Assembly: GCA_031550525.1 (NCBI GenBank)
Contig: JAVBON010000009.1
Span: 1 to 64,000 of the forward strand
Reading direction: 5' to 3'
DNA: 64,000 nt
From: WRHT01 sp031550525
Lineage (GTDB): Bacteria > Desulfobacterota > Desulfovibrionia > Desulfovibrionales > Desulfovibrionaceae
The position numbers and the translations under genes were made by a program. Below, one piece after another: positions 49,184-57,258 of this stretch. The first letter of the stretch is position 1, and the number at the start of each line of letters is the position of its first letter. The notes under the pieces were generated by a model. It saw only the letters and a program-made list of their open reading frames with translations. It was not told the origin of the DNA and did no database searches.

Positions 49184-51028
49184 ATGGCAGTATCATATAC
49201 ATCGGGCAGCATAAAAGTTCCTGGTCTGGGCAACGGCACGGATTTCAGCACCATGATCGATCAGCTTGAGCGGATCGAAATGTCGCATGCCCTCCAGCTT
49301 AACAGCTGGAAAAAAGACTGGCAGACCCGCCTGGATGCCTTTGATACCGTCAGCAAGGCTCTGGCCGACTATAGCAAGACTTTAAAAAGCATTAACAAGG
49401 AAGAAACCTTTCTTGCAAAAACGCTTACCCTTTCCAACGAAAAGGTCTGTACCGTAAAAGCGCTGGGCACCGCTGACAACGCCACCCATTCGCTGGATGT
49501 AAAGCAGCTTGCCAGCAACAGCTACGCCAACCTGGTGTTTGACGTGGCCAACAAGACCGACTCCATAAATCCCACCAGTTCCATGATGAACTTCAGCTTC
49601 ACACTTGACGGCACAGCCTACAATTTTGACGTGCCGCCCAATACCACGCTTGAAGGCCTGAAAAACATGGTCAACCAGAAATATGCCAAAATTTCCGGCC
49701 AAAGCTTGGGCATGAAGGCGAGCATAATCGAAGCAGGCGGCAAGCAGATGCTGCAGCTCTACAGCACCGAGACCGGAAGCAACACCCAAATAAGCATAGT
49801 AAGCGCCGGTTTTGACCCAAGCGTTACCAGCGGCAGTTGGACTTACCAAAACGGGCAAAACGCCATGGTGCGCGTTAACGGCTTTCCGGCTGACCCTGAC
49901 TACCGCGAAATAACCAAAAATACAGTCGCGGATATTTCCGGGCTGACAATAAACCTGCAATCAGTCGGCCAAACCACCATTACCGTTGGTTTGGATAAAG
50001 CGCACATAAAAGAAAGCATCAATAAATTTGTTGATGCCACCAACGCCGTGCGTACGCTTTTGTACGACTACACCAGGGTGGATAACAACAAGACAACTGT
50101 TGCAAGCGATTATGCCGATTCGCAGTTTGATACCCAAAAAGGCGGCGTGCTTACGGGCAACTACGGTATCCAACTGGTAATGAGCAAAATGAAAACCTCC
50201 ATTTTGTCAAAGCCGATGGGTTTTTCCTACCTGGAGCGCGATGCCAACAACACGCCCATAAGCGGCGACACCTTTGCCGCTCTTTCGCACCTTGGCATAA
50301 AAACCGACGACGTGCAGGGCTCGGCCACTTATGGCCTGCTGATTTTTGAAGACAACATCCAGTACGTGCTTGAGGGCAAAACCACCCTGATCACGCTTGA
50401 TGACGCCATAGATATGGACCCGGAAGGCATTGCGGAGCTTTTTGCCGCCAAAAACAAGCCGGAGGTTGACTCCAACAACTTCGGCTTTGCCAGCATGGTC
50501 CAGGGCCAGTGTAAAGGCGGCGAATTTGACGTTAAGTATGAAGTGGCGGCGGATGGTAAAGTTATTGACGGCACCGTTTTTATTAACGGCAAAGCAGCCA
50601 AGTACTACCCCGATACCAACCAGATTATGCTTATACGCGGTGAAGGCGCCGATAACGACGCGGACGGCATTTTGCTTGATATTTACAACAACACGCCCAC
50701 AAACGGCGTGCCGCACACCGGCAAAGTACGCATCAAGCAGGGGCTTTTAAACGAGCTTACCAACATGGTGGATGTGGATTTTCTGGACCCGGACAGCGGC
50801 GAAAAAGATAAAGTAAAAGGCACTATTTCCGTATTGCAAAGCCAATACAAAAAAATCATATCCAACATTAATGCTAAAATAGCCAGAGAAGATGAGCGCC
50901 TGATCGTATGGCGGCGCAGAATGGAAGACCGTTTCTCAAGGCTGGAAACCACCCTTAAAACTTACGAAGGCCTGCAAGCCATGGTTGAAAGCCAAGTCAA
51001 CTCGCTCAGCAGCGCCAGTAAAAAATAG
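49184..51028 (+). CDS. fliD: Flagellar filament cap protein FliD
   Basis: FliD (HAP2) caps the growing filament and folds flagellin. The protein starts MAVSYTSGSIKVPGLGNGTDFSTMIDQLERIE, the usual FliD N-terminus with a coiled helix, has central variable domains, and ends with the helical region QSQYKKIISNINAKIAREDERLIVWRRRMEDRFSRLETTLKTYE and QVNSLSSASKK. ATG 49184 has GAGGG seven bases upstream; the frame to 49127 adds no family sequence. It is 614 residues, somewhat long, with the excess in the middle. A near-perfect sigma-28 promoter precedes it, and fliS follows. Confidence 0.95.
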   Translation: MAVSYTSGSIKVPGLGNGTDFSTMIDQLERIEMSHALQLNSWKKDWQTRLDAFDTVSKALADYSKTLKSINKEETFLAKTLTLSNEKVCTVKALGTADNATHSLDVKQLASNSYANLVFDVANKTDSINPTSSMMNFSFTLDGTAYNFDVPPNTTLEGLKNMVNQKYAKISGQSLGMKASIIEAGGKQMLQLYSTETGSNTQISIVSAGFDPSVTSGSWTYQNGQNAMVRVNGFPADPDYREITKNTVADISGLTINLQSVGQTTITVGLDKAHIKESINKFVDATNAVRTLLYDYTRVDNNKTTVASDYADSQFDTQKGGVLTGNYGIQLVMSKMKTSILSKPMGFSYLERDANNTPISGDTFAALSHLGIKTDDVQGSATYGLLIFEDNIQYVLEGKTTLITLDDAIDMDPEGIAELFAAKNKPEVDSNNFGFASMVQGQCKGGEFDVKYEVAADGKVIDGTVFINGKAAKYYPDTNQIMLIRGEGADNDADGILLDIYNNTPTNGVPHTGKVRIKQGLLNELTNMVDVDFLDPDSGEKDKVKGTISVLQSQYKKIISNINAKIAREDERLIVWRRRMEDRFSRLETTLKTYEGLQAMVESQVNSLSSASKK

Positions 51029-51054
51029 CAAGCAAGAATAGTATAGGAGCAAGA

Positions 51055-51588
51055 ATGTACAGAGCAGCGCATGCATACCTGCAAACCAACCTGAACACCA
51101 ACTCGCCCTGCGAGACGGTTTTGATGCTCTATGACGGAGCAATCAAATTTCTCAACCGGGCTAAAGATCAGATTGACGCCAAGGACTATGCCAAAAAGGG
51201 CCTGTCCATATCCAAAGCCATTGACATAATCAATGAGCTCAGTTCTGTGCTGAACAAGGAAAAAGGCGGAGATCTGGCCGATAACCTGCACAAATTGTAC
51301 TTTTGGTGCAATACGCGGCTGGCCATGGCCAACCTGAAGATGGACAAAGAAATTATTGATACCGTCATCAAAGTGCTGAGCGGCCTGCGTGACGCCTTCG
51401 CGCACATCCAAAACGTGCCGGAAGCGCAAGCAGCCGCAGAACAAATTGCCACCAAGCAGGGCTCCGCCGCAGCCCCGCAAGCGCGCGGCATAAACTCCGC
51501 CACAGCCGCAACTCCGCCCCCCACGGCCAACATGAACCTGCGCGGCCGCAACCTTTACAATAAAATGGCTCAGGCCTCCAACGGCTAG
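51055..51588 (+). CDS. fliS: Flagellin export chaperone FliS
   Basis: FliS binds the C-terminal helix of flagellin in the cytoplasm. Residues 1-125 are the standard four-helix domain: AHAYLQTNLNTNSPCETVLMLYDGAIKFLNRA near 5-36, and LHKLYFWCNTRLAMANLKMD. Unlike most FliS proteins (about 130 residues) this one has a further 50-residue Ala/Pro-rich tail. ATG 51055 has AGGAGC upstream. It lies 26 bases after fliD and shares its promoter. Confidence 0.95.
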   Translation: MYRAAHAYLQTNLNTNSPCETVLMLYDGAIKFLNRAKDQIDAKDYAKKGLSISKAIDIINELSSVLNKEKGGDLADNLHKLYFWCNTRLAMANLKMDKEIIDTVIKVLSGLRDAFAHIQNVPEAQAAAEQIATKQGSAAAPQARGINSATAATPPPTANMNLRGRNLYNKMAQASNG

Positions 51589-51600
51589 CCATTAAAGCAA

Positions 51601-51656
51601 ATACAAACATAACGGCAGCCCGGCGTTTAAACGCCGGGCTGCCGTTATGTTTGTAT
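51601..51656 (+). terminator. Perfect 28-bp palindrome after fliS
   Basis: The 56 bases from ATACAAACATAACGGC to its complement are fully symmetric around GTTT/AAAC, followed by TTTGG. Placed 12 bases after the fliS stop, it is the likely end of the fliDS transcript. Confidence 0.8.
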
Positions 51657-51704
51657 TTTGGAGGATGTTTTTGCCTCCGGCGGGCTGGCTCCGCCCTGCA
51701 CCCG

Positions 51705-51800
51705 CTGGTGTAGCACGTGCCGCCAAGGCACAACTGTTTTACATTACCAAATAAAAGAAAGGCAGTACTTATGGCGATGCTCTTTCAGGCCCCAGACCCC
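51705..51800 (+). repeat. Family E dispersed intergenic repeat, copy 2
   Basis: GCTGGTGTAGCACGTGCC, AAGGCACAAC, AAAGGCAGTACTTATGGC, GATGCTCTTTC and GGCCCCAGACCCCTTTAA. Same order at 1565-1660 and, inverted, at 52054-52150. Confidence 0.75.
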
Positions 51801-52053
51801 TTTAAGGGTCTCGAGCCGGTTGTTCCATATTTGTTATGTATGCCGGTTTTGGGCTCTCGCTGGTAACTGCCGGGCTTTTTTGCCGCAGGGCTGACTGGAA
51901 TGGCCCGATTAGCCACGGAAATTATGTTAAGCTTGGGTTGTATACTATAACCGCACTTTCCAACACTTACAAAAACACCGCACGGTGTGCCCCTGCCGTT
52001 TGTCCGCGCGATGAAAAACGCAGCATAAATTTCGAAAGCTCAAACGTTATAAA
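51801..52053. other. Spacer between inverted family E repeats
   Basis: About 250 bases enclosed by copies 2 and 3 in opposite orientation. A 77-codon plus-strand frame (51836-52069) has no ribosome site and runs into the repeat, so I do not call it. Confidence 0.35.
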
Positions 52054-52150
52054 GAGGTCTGGGGCCTGAGAGAGCATCGCCATAAGTATTGCCTTTCTTG
52101 CACCCGTCGATGTGAGACCATTGCGCCTTGCGATACGTGCCACACCAGCC
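52054..52150 (-). repeat. Family E dispersed intergenic repeat, copy 3 (inverted)
   Basis: On the minus strand: GCTGGTGTGGCACGTATCG, AAGGCGCAA, AAAGGCAATACTTATGGC, GATGCTCTCTC, GGCCCCAGACCTCTTTA. It ends 28 bases before the stop of the M24 peptidase gene. Confidence 0.75.
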
Positions 52151-52177
52151 GCCAGAGGCAAAGACACTCAAAAGGAA

Positions 52178-53422
52178 TTATTCAATGCAAATATAACTTC
52201 CGTTGTCGTCTTTGAGGCTGCCGGTGCGGGTGCTTACGCACTCGGCGCCATTGGGCGTTACTATGAAGGTGTTTTCCACGCCCATCATGCCGTAGCCTGG
52301 TATGGTAATTTTGGGCTCAAGGGCTATAACCATGTTTTCACGTATGGGGTCGGTAAACTTGTTGGCCAGCACGGGCCATTCGTCAACATGCAGGCCAAGG
52401 CCGTGGCCCATAAAAGGCACCTGATTGCCCGCATAGCCCATGTAGCCCTCGGACAGTCCGTATTTTGCCGCTATGCCCAGGCTTAGCTGGTAAAGCTCCT
52501 GCGGCACCGCGCCGGGTTTCAAACCCGAGGCGACCTCATACTGAATTTCCAGGCAGCAGTCTTGCACGCGGCGGGCTTCGTCGGGCACGTATTTGGCTTT
52601 GCCCGCGAAGTAAAGCACGGTTTTATCACTGTTGTAGCCTTCCAATATAAAGCCAAGGTCGGCGGCTACAAAGCTGCCTTTGGTCCATACCTCCCCGGCA
52701 TAACCCATGTAGGCGGCGGTGGGGTGCGCGCCTTTAACGCCAAGCGGGCCGTTATAATAGCTGGGGTAGGCAATATTTTCACCCACGCTCACATGCCCCA
52801 AAAACACCTCCTGCCCCAGTTCAGACATACGGGCGTGGCCGGTATGCCCGTGCGCGTAAAAAATATCCCAAAACAGGCGCGACATTTCAAAACCGTTCAT
52901 ATTATGCCGCACGCGTTGTGGAAAATCTTCGCACATGGAGAGGTAGTGGCGCTTGCCGGCCAGCCGCACCTTAACCAGCTCCCAGTCGGTTTTAACGCTA
53001 CGGGCGCGGTCCAGCACCTGATCTGCGGGCATAAACTTATATGCGGCGAAATTTCGGCTAAAATTCTGCCCCAAAGCCCAGCTCAGGCCCTCCTGCTCCA
53101 CGCCGAAGCATTGGGTTACGGGGCTTCCCGCCTCTTTCATAAGGGCTGGTATCTGACTGTAGCTTTTATAGGTAACAGCCTTGGTGCGCGGGGTTTCAAG
53201 GGCGGCCCGCTCAATGCCCTTGCGCACGGCCAGCACCGGCTCACCCTCCAGCGGCAGCCAGAAAATACCTGAAGCAAACGTGCCGGTAAGATAGTATATA
53301 TTAACGCGCGAAAACAGCATAATGCCGCCAGCATCGGGATGATATTTGCGCAATACGGCCCTGCAGCGCTCGCGCCTGGCCTCCAGTTCCTCTTGGGGAA
53401 TAACCTCTATGGCTGTAAACAT
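52178..53422 (-). CDS. M24 family metallopeptidase, second gene
   Basis: A 414-residue creatinase/prolidase-type protein. The N-terminal domain runs to about 170. In the catalytic domain the metal ligands are in VAADLGFILEGYNSDKT (two Asp), FMGHGLGLHVDEWP (His), VIALEPKI and GVENTFIV (two Glu). It is not closely similar to the M24 gene at 15638: the segments around the ligands differ. ATG 53422 has GGAG seven bases upstream; the frame extends to 53482. It could cleave Xaa-Pro dipeptides. No operon partner; the 308-base gap upstream to 53730 has no gene. Confidence 0.88.
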   Translation of the reverse strand: MFTAIEVIPQEELEARRERCRAVLRKYHPDAGGIMLFSRVNIYYLTGTFASGIFWLPLEGEPVLAVRKGIERAALETPRTKAVTYKSYSQIPALMKEAGSPVTQCFGVEQEGLSWALGQNFSRNFAAYKFMPADQVLDRARSVKTDWELVKVRLAGKRHYLSMCEDFPQRVRHNMNGFEMSRLFWDIFYAHGHTGHARMSELGQEVFLGHVSVGENIAYPSYYNGPLGVKGAHPTAAYMGYAGEVWTKGSFVAADLGFILEGYNSDKTVLYFAGKAKYVPDEARRVQDCCLEIQYEVASGLKPGAVPQELYQLSLGIAAKYGLSEGYMGYAGNQVPFMGHGLGLHVDEWPVLANKFTDPIRENMVIALEPKITIPGYGMMGVENTFIVTPNGAECVSTRTGSLKDDNGSYICIE

Positions 53423-53730
53423 TCCAACACTCCAATACTTCATAATATCTGCAACTTGCGCCATGCCAAACCACGGACGCAAGGGATATGACTACCAAAA
53501 ATGTCAGGCGCTAGACAAGGCAAAAGTTTGTAATATTTATGACTTTTCAGCGGGTAAAAAATACATGCGGTATGTATGGCCCATAAAAGCTAACCTTACT
53601 GAACGGCTAAAAGGAAAAAAGTAAAACCAAACTCCCATTCTCTTGTCCCGCCCCGCAGGGGCATCACCATCCGCTATCATTGCGCTTTTCGGCACGGCGG
53701 TATAATAAAAAAATTAACGATGGAGGTTGC

Positions 53731-54168
53731 ATGCTGTTTGCTGACGCGGAAATAAAAAAGATTCTGGCCGAGATAAAAAGTATAGCCATAATCGGCGCGA
53801 AAGACAAAGAGGGACAACCCGTGGATAGAGTTGGCCGCTATCTGATAGCGCAAGGCTACAACGTGCTGCCGGTACACCCCAAACGCGCCAGCGTATGGGG
53901 TATTGAGGCTTACCCGGCATTGGGGCAATTGCCAGCGGCGCCTGAGGCGGTGGTTTTGTTTAGGGCGGCGGAATATTGCCCGGCGCATGCGCGTGAGGCG
54001 CTGGCCCTGGCGCAAAAACCGCGCCTGTTCTGGATGCAGCTTGGCATAACCAGCCCGGAGGCCATGGCCTTGGTGCAAGAATACGGCATAACGGCCGTGC
54101 AAAACGCCTGTATAATGGTGGAGCACCGCCGCCTTTTAGGCAAGGAGCAATGCAATGCCGGTTTTTGA
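53731..54168 (+). CDS. CoA-binding domain protein
   Basis: A 145-residue protein of the small CoA-binding family (YccU type), a Rossmann fold like the N-terminus of succinyl-CoA ligase. Markers are IKSIAIIGAKDKEGQPVDRVGRYLIAQGYNVLPVHPK near 15-51, PEAVVLFRAAEYCP, LFWMQLGITSPEA and the end NACIMVEHRRL. ATG 53731 has GGAGG upstream. Its last 14 bases overlap the next gene, so both are co-translated. Role unknown; CoA binding is inferred from family. Confidence 0.88.
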   Translation: MLFADAEIKKILAEIKSIAIIGAKDKEGQPVDRVGRYLIAQGYNVLPVHPKRASVWGIEAYPALGQLPAAPEAVVLFRAAEYCPAHAREALALAQKPRLFWMQLGITSPEAMALVQEYGITAVQNACIMVEHRRLLGKEQCNAGF

Positions 54169-54583
54169 TTGCAAAATGTGCGGGCACTGCTGCGAGGGCA
54201 AGGGAGGCATAATACTGGCCCCGCGCGATTTGACGCGCATAGCCGCCTTTATGGGCTGTAGCGAGGACGAGTTTGCCAGAGATTACGCTGAAAAACGCAA
54301 TGGCAAACTGGTTATACGCACCGGGCCTGACGGCTACTGCGTCTTTTTCCGCCAAGGCGTTGGCTGCGGCGTGCATGCCGGAAAACCCGACGTATGCCGG
54401 GCCTGGCCGTTTTTCAGAGGCAACCTGGTGGATGAGGTCAGCCTGGATTTGGCCCGCGACTACTGCCCCGGCATAGGCCGGGTGGGTTTTGCCGAATTTC
54501 GCGAAGAGGGGCTGGCCTACCTGAGGGGCCAGGGGCTGTACGCTGAAGATACTGAAAGCTCGCCCAACGCCCTTAAAGTATAA
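54155..54583 (+). CDS. YkgJ-type cysteine-cluster protein
   Basis: A 142-residue protein of the family that binds zinc or an iron-sulfur centre through conserved cysteines. Here they are CKMCGHCC (6-13), C36, C62, C71 and C80 with PDVCRAWPF, and DYCPG near 103. It overlaps the CoA-binding gene by 14 bases. The biochemical role of the family is not well established; cofactor type cannot be read from sequence. Confidence 0.85.
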   Translation: MPVFDCKMCGHCCEGKGGIILAPRDLTRIAAFMGCSEDEFARDYAEKRNGKLVIRTGPDGYCVFFRQGVGCGVHAGKPDVCRAWPFFRGNLVDEVSLDLARDYCPGIGRVGFAEFREEGLAYLRGQGLYAEDTESSPNALKV

Positions 54584-54712
54584 TGCATGGTCAGGCCGCG
54601 CAAGAGCCTTAGCCTGTTTGACTTTACGGCATTAAACAGTTGTGCGCGCGGTATAAATGCCTTAAAAAAAATTGAACGAAGGCGCCTCACGTTATTTTTA
54701 CGACGCCCGAGG

Positions 54713-54739
54713 TAAAACTGGGGCCCTTGCAGCCGATAA
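54713..54739 (+). promoter_or_regulatory. Sigma-28 promoter of the 54806-55566 gene pair
   Basis: TAAAACTG (54713-54720), exactly 11 bases, then GCCGATAA (54732-54739). The -10 is perfect and the -35 keeps TAAA. It lies 67 bases before the start of the first gene. Confidence 0.7.
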
Positions 54740-54805
54740 GCAAAGTATAAGCCTTAACCGGCAAAAGCCGGAGCATGAGACAATTGGCCCGCAAGGGGGT
54801 GCGTT

Positions 54806-55147
54806 ATGTCAGACATGATCAACTTTAACGCCCAGATAGCTCCCATGGAGCATGTGGAAAAAGTCGTGCGGCATGGGCAGGAGCATTCTCAAGTAACGCA
54901 GCAGGCATTGCTGCAAAAAGCCAGCCAGACGCTGAGCAAAGATAACGAGCAGGTGCAGCGGGGCGCTGCCGGAAAACACGGCAAAAAGGTTGAGCGCCAC
55001 AAGGGCGATGACCATGATGACGCCTCGGCCTATCGTTCCCCTAAAAAGCGCGCCGGAAAAAACCCTCAGGAAGAGCAGCCCGATGGCGAAATTCCGGATT
55101 TCTCGCCCGACGTATGGTCGGGTAATATTGTCAATGTAAAGGTGTAA
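54806..55147 (+). CDS. Small hydrophilic protein of unknown function, likely motility-linked
   Basis: A 113-residue, charged, His/Lys/Asp-rich protein (KVERHKGDDHDDASAYRS near 61-78) with no signal peptide or membrane segment. It starts MSDMINFNAQIAPMEHVEKV. No family is recognised. GGGGGTG precedes ATG 54806. It is followed after two bases by the next gene, and a strong sigma-28 match precedes it, so I infer a late flagellar or chemotaxis role. Confidence 0.75.
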   Translation: MSDMINFNAQIAPMEHVEKVVRHGQEHSQVTQQALLQKASQTLSKDNEQVQRGAAGKHGKKVERHKGDDHDDASAYRSPKKRAGKNPQEEQPDGEIPDFSPDVWSGNIVNVKV

Positions 55148-55149
55148 GC

Positions 55150-55566
55150 GTGTCCTACTACTTGCTGTTCGCGGCCATCACTGTAATAGAGCTTTTGTTG
55201 TTCGTGCTCATCTGGAGTTTTTTCCGCCGCCTCAAACAATCGGAACATCTGCTGGCCCAGTTGCAGGACAGCCAGTCGCTCCTGCTTGAGAAACTCGAGC
55301 TTAACGCCAACCTTGAAAACGAGCTCATGCACAGCTTCAAGCAACGCCAAAACGAGCTTATGCAATTGGATTTGCAGCTTGAAGACAGAGCAGGCAAGCT
55401 ACAGTCTCTTTTACAGCAAGCCGAGCAGGTAAGCCGCTCGCCGCAGTTTTTGCGCGAGCTGATCATAAATGGCAGCCGCAAAGGCCAGAGTTTGGGTCAA
55501 CTGGCTAAAAACACCGGCCTTTCCATGGACGAGGTGGAGCTTATTCTGGCCCAGGCCGGAAAATAG
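55150..55566 (+). CDS. Membrane-anchored coiled-coil protein, DUF2802/SwrB-like layout
   Basis: A 138-residue protein with an N-terminal membrane helix (about 3-24, YLLFAAITVIELLLFVLIW), a coiled coil rich in Leu, Gln and Glu (about 26-92), and a C-terminal HTH-like end SRKGQSLGQLAKNTGLSMDEVELILAQ near 107-134. This order matches DUF2802 proteins and Bacillus SwrB, both linked to flagella. The assignment rests on layout, not on clear identity. GTG 55150 start, two bases after the preceding stop; shares the sigma-28 promoter at 54713. Confidence 0.75.
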   Translation: MSYYLLFAAITVIELLLFVLIWSFFRRLKQSEHLLAQLQDSQSLLLEKLELNANLENELMHSFKQRQNELMQLDLQLEDRAGKLQSLLQQAEQVSRSPQFLRELIINGSRKGQSLGQLAKNTGLSMDEVELILAQAGK

Positions 55567-55704
55567 CCCGCCCTTACCTTAAAACGCTTCACCGCTGCTT
55601 TATAAGCCATGCCATAACCAAGTTTGCAATTATTCAGTTATATCCGCTTTTATCCACTCGTTTTATATTTTACCCACGCCAACATAAATGACTTGATTTA
55701 TTTT

Positions 55705-55737
55705 ATTAACTAGTGATAAGAACTATTACTAGTTAAT
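55705..55737. promoter_or_regulatory. Palindromic operator upstream of cydAB
   Basis: ATTAACTAGT (55705-55714) and ACTAGTTAAT (55728-55737) are perfect inverted 10-mers with a 13-base spacer. The site is centred about 50 bases before the putative -35, a position suited to an activator. It does not resemble FNR or Rex consensus sites. Confidence 0.55.
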
Positions 55738-55771
55738 GTCATTATATTCTATCAAAAAAATACGCATACTT

Positions 55772-55801
55772 TTGACTTTTGTTTGCAGTAAACTGTATAT
55801 A
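55772..55801 (+). promoter_or_regulatory. Putative cydAB promoter
   Basis: TTGACT at 55772-55777 and TATATA at 55796-55801, 18 bases apart. The rest of the 346-base gap 55567-55912 holds the operator and no gene. Confidence 0.55.
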
Positions 55802-55912
55802 TTAAGCTGGCTGATACAAGCATAGCGCTTTATCAGCGTGCAAGTTAAAACCTTGGGTTACGGGCGCCTGCCGCCGTTTGGCGCGGCCATTTAAACAGGC
55901 ATTGGAGGTTAT

Positions 55913-57256
55913 ATGGAGTTTTTTGACGTTACGCTGCTCTCGAGGCTGCAATTCGCGGTGGCGGTGTTTTTCCACTTTCTGTTCGTGCCGCTCACCTTGG
56001 GGCTCTCCGTACTGCTGGCCATTATGGAGACAATCTACTACCGCACCGGCAACGAGCAATACAAACGCATGGCCAAATTCTGGGGCAAGCTTTTTCTCAT
56101 CAACTTCGCCCTTGGGGTGGTAACCGGCATCACCCTCGAATTCCAGTTCGGCACCAACTGGTCGCGCTACTCCGAGTATGTGGGCGACATTTTCGGCTCG
56201 CTGCTGGCTATTGAGGCAACGGCGGCTTTTTTTCTGGAGTCCACCTTCATTGCGGTATGGCACTTCGGCTGGGACAAAGTCTCCAAAAGAACCCACCTTA
56301 TCGCCATATGGCTGGTGGCTGGCGCGGGCAACCTTTCCGCCTTGTGGATTATACTGGCCAACGGCTGGATGCAAAACCCGGTAGGCTACCATATTGTCAA
56401 CGGCCGCGCCGAGCTTAAAGACTTTTTCGAGATTCTCTCCAACCCCTACGCCTGGGGGCAATTCTTCCATACAGTGCTCAGCGCGTGGCTTTTGGGCGGC
56501 TTTTTTGTGCTTGGCGTATCGGCCTGGCACCTGCTGCGCAAAAACGAGACGGATTTCTTTAACCGCAGCGCGCGTCTGGCCGCTATATTTACCTTTGTTC
56601 TGGCTATTCTGGTAGCCGTGCAGGGGCACAACCAGGGCACCCTGGTAGCCAAATACCAGCCGGAAAAACTGGCGGCCATGGAATCGCACTGGGAGACGGA
56701 AGCCAGCGCCCCCATTTACCTGATCACCTGGCCGGATGAAGCCAACAAGCGCAATTATGTCGACTTGATTCCCGTGCCGGGGCTCTTGAGTTTTATGGCC
56801 TACGCCGATTTCAACTCCGAGGTGAAAGGCCTTAACGCCTTCCCGCAAGACGAGCACCCGCCCGTGCTTTTAACTTTTCTTGCCTTCCGGCTGATGGTGG
56901 GCCTGGGCAGCCTTTTCCTGCTGCTGGGGCTGCTGGCCTTTGTGTATCGCAAAGATTTGGGCGAGCATAAGCTGGTATCGCGCCTTCTGGTGCTTAACAT
57001 ACCTCTGCCTTACCTGGCGCTGGCGGCAGGCTGGGCCGTGGCGGAAATAGGACGCCAGCCATGGATTGTATACAGGCTTATGCGTACTGCCGATGCCGCC
57101 TCGCCAGTGCCCGGCACATCGGTTGCGCTATCCCTGCTGGCCTTTGTGCTTGTTTATAGCCTGCTTGGCGCAATAGCCTTTTACCTCTTGCGCAAATACG
57201 CCATAAAAGGCCCGCAGCCGCTGCCCGCCCTGCCAAAAACCGAAGGAGGCAACTAA
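55913..57256 (+). CDS. cydA: Cytochrome bd oxidase subunit I
   Basis: CydA carries the three haems and the quinol site of the high-affinity terminal oxidase that removes oxygen in many anaerobes. The 447-residue protein starts with SRLQFAVAVFFHFLFVPLTLGLS, whose first His is a haem ligand, contains FGSLLAIEATAAFFLESTF with the conserved acidic residues, and GRQPWIVYRLMRT near 385. The Q-loop is of the short type. ATG 55913 has GGAGG upstream; cydB starts two bases after the stop. Confidence 0.97.
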   Translation: MEFFDVTLLSRLQFAVAVFFHFLFVPLTLGLSVLLAIMETIYYRTGNEQYKRMAKFWGKLFLINFALGVVTGITLEFQFGTNWSRYSEYVGDIFGSLLAIEATAAFFLESTFIAVWHFGWDKVSKRTHLIAIWLVAGAGNLSALWIILANGWMQNPVGYHIVNGRAELKDFFEILSNPYAWGQFFHTVLSAWLLGGFFVLGVSAWHLLRKNETDFFNRSARLAAIFTFVLAILVAVQGHNQGTLVAKYQPEKLAAMESHWETEASAPIYLITWPDEANKRNYVDLIPVPGLLSFMAYADFNSEVKGLNAFPQDEHPPVLLTFLAFRLMVGLGSLFLLLGLLAFVYRKDLGEHKLVSRLLVLNIPLPYLALAAGWAVAEIGRQPWIVYRLMRTADAASPVPGTSVALSLLAFVLVYSLLGAIAFYLLRKYAIKGPQPLPALPKTEGGN

Positions 57257-57258
57257 CC

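Noticed and set aside
51836..52069. 77-codon frame between the inverted family E repeats
   Set aside because: Runs into a repeat and lacks start signals.
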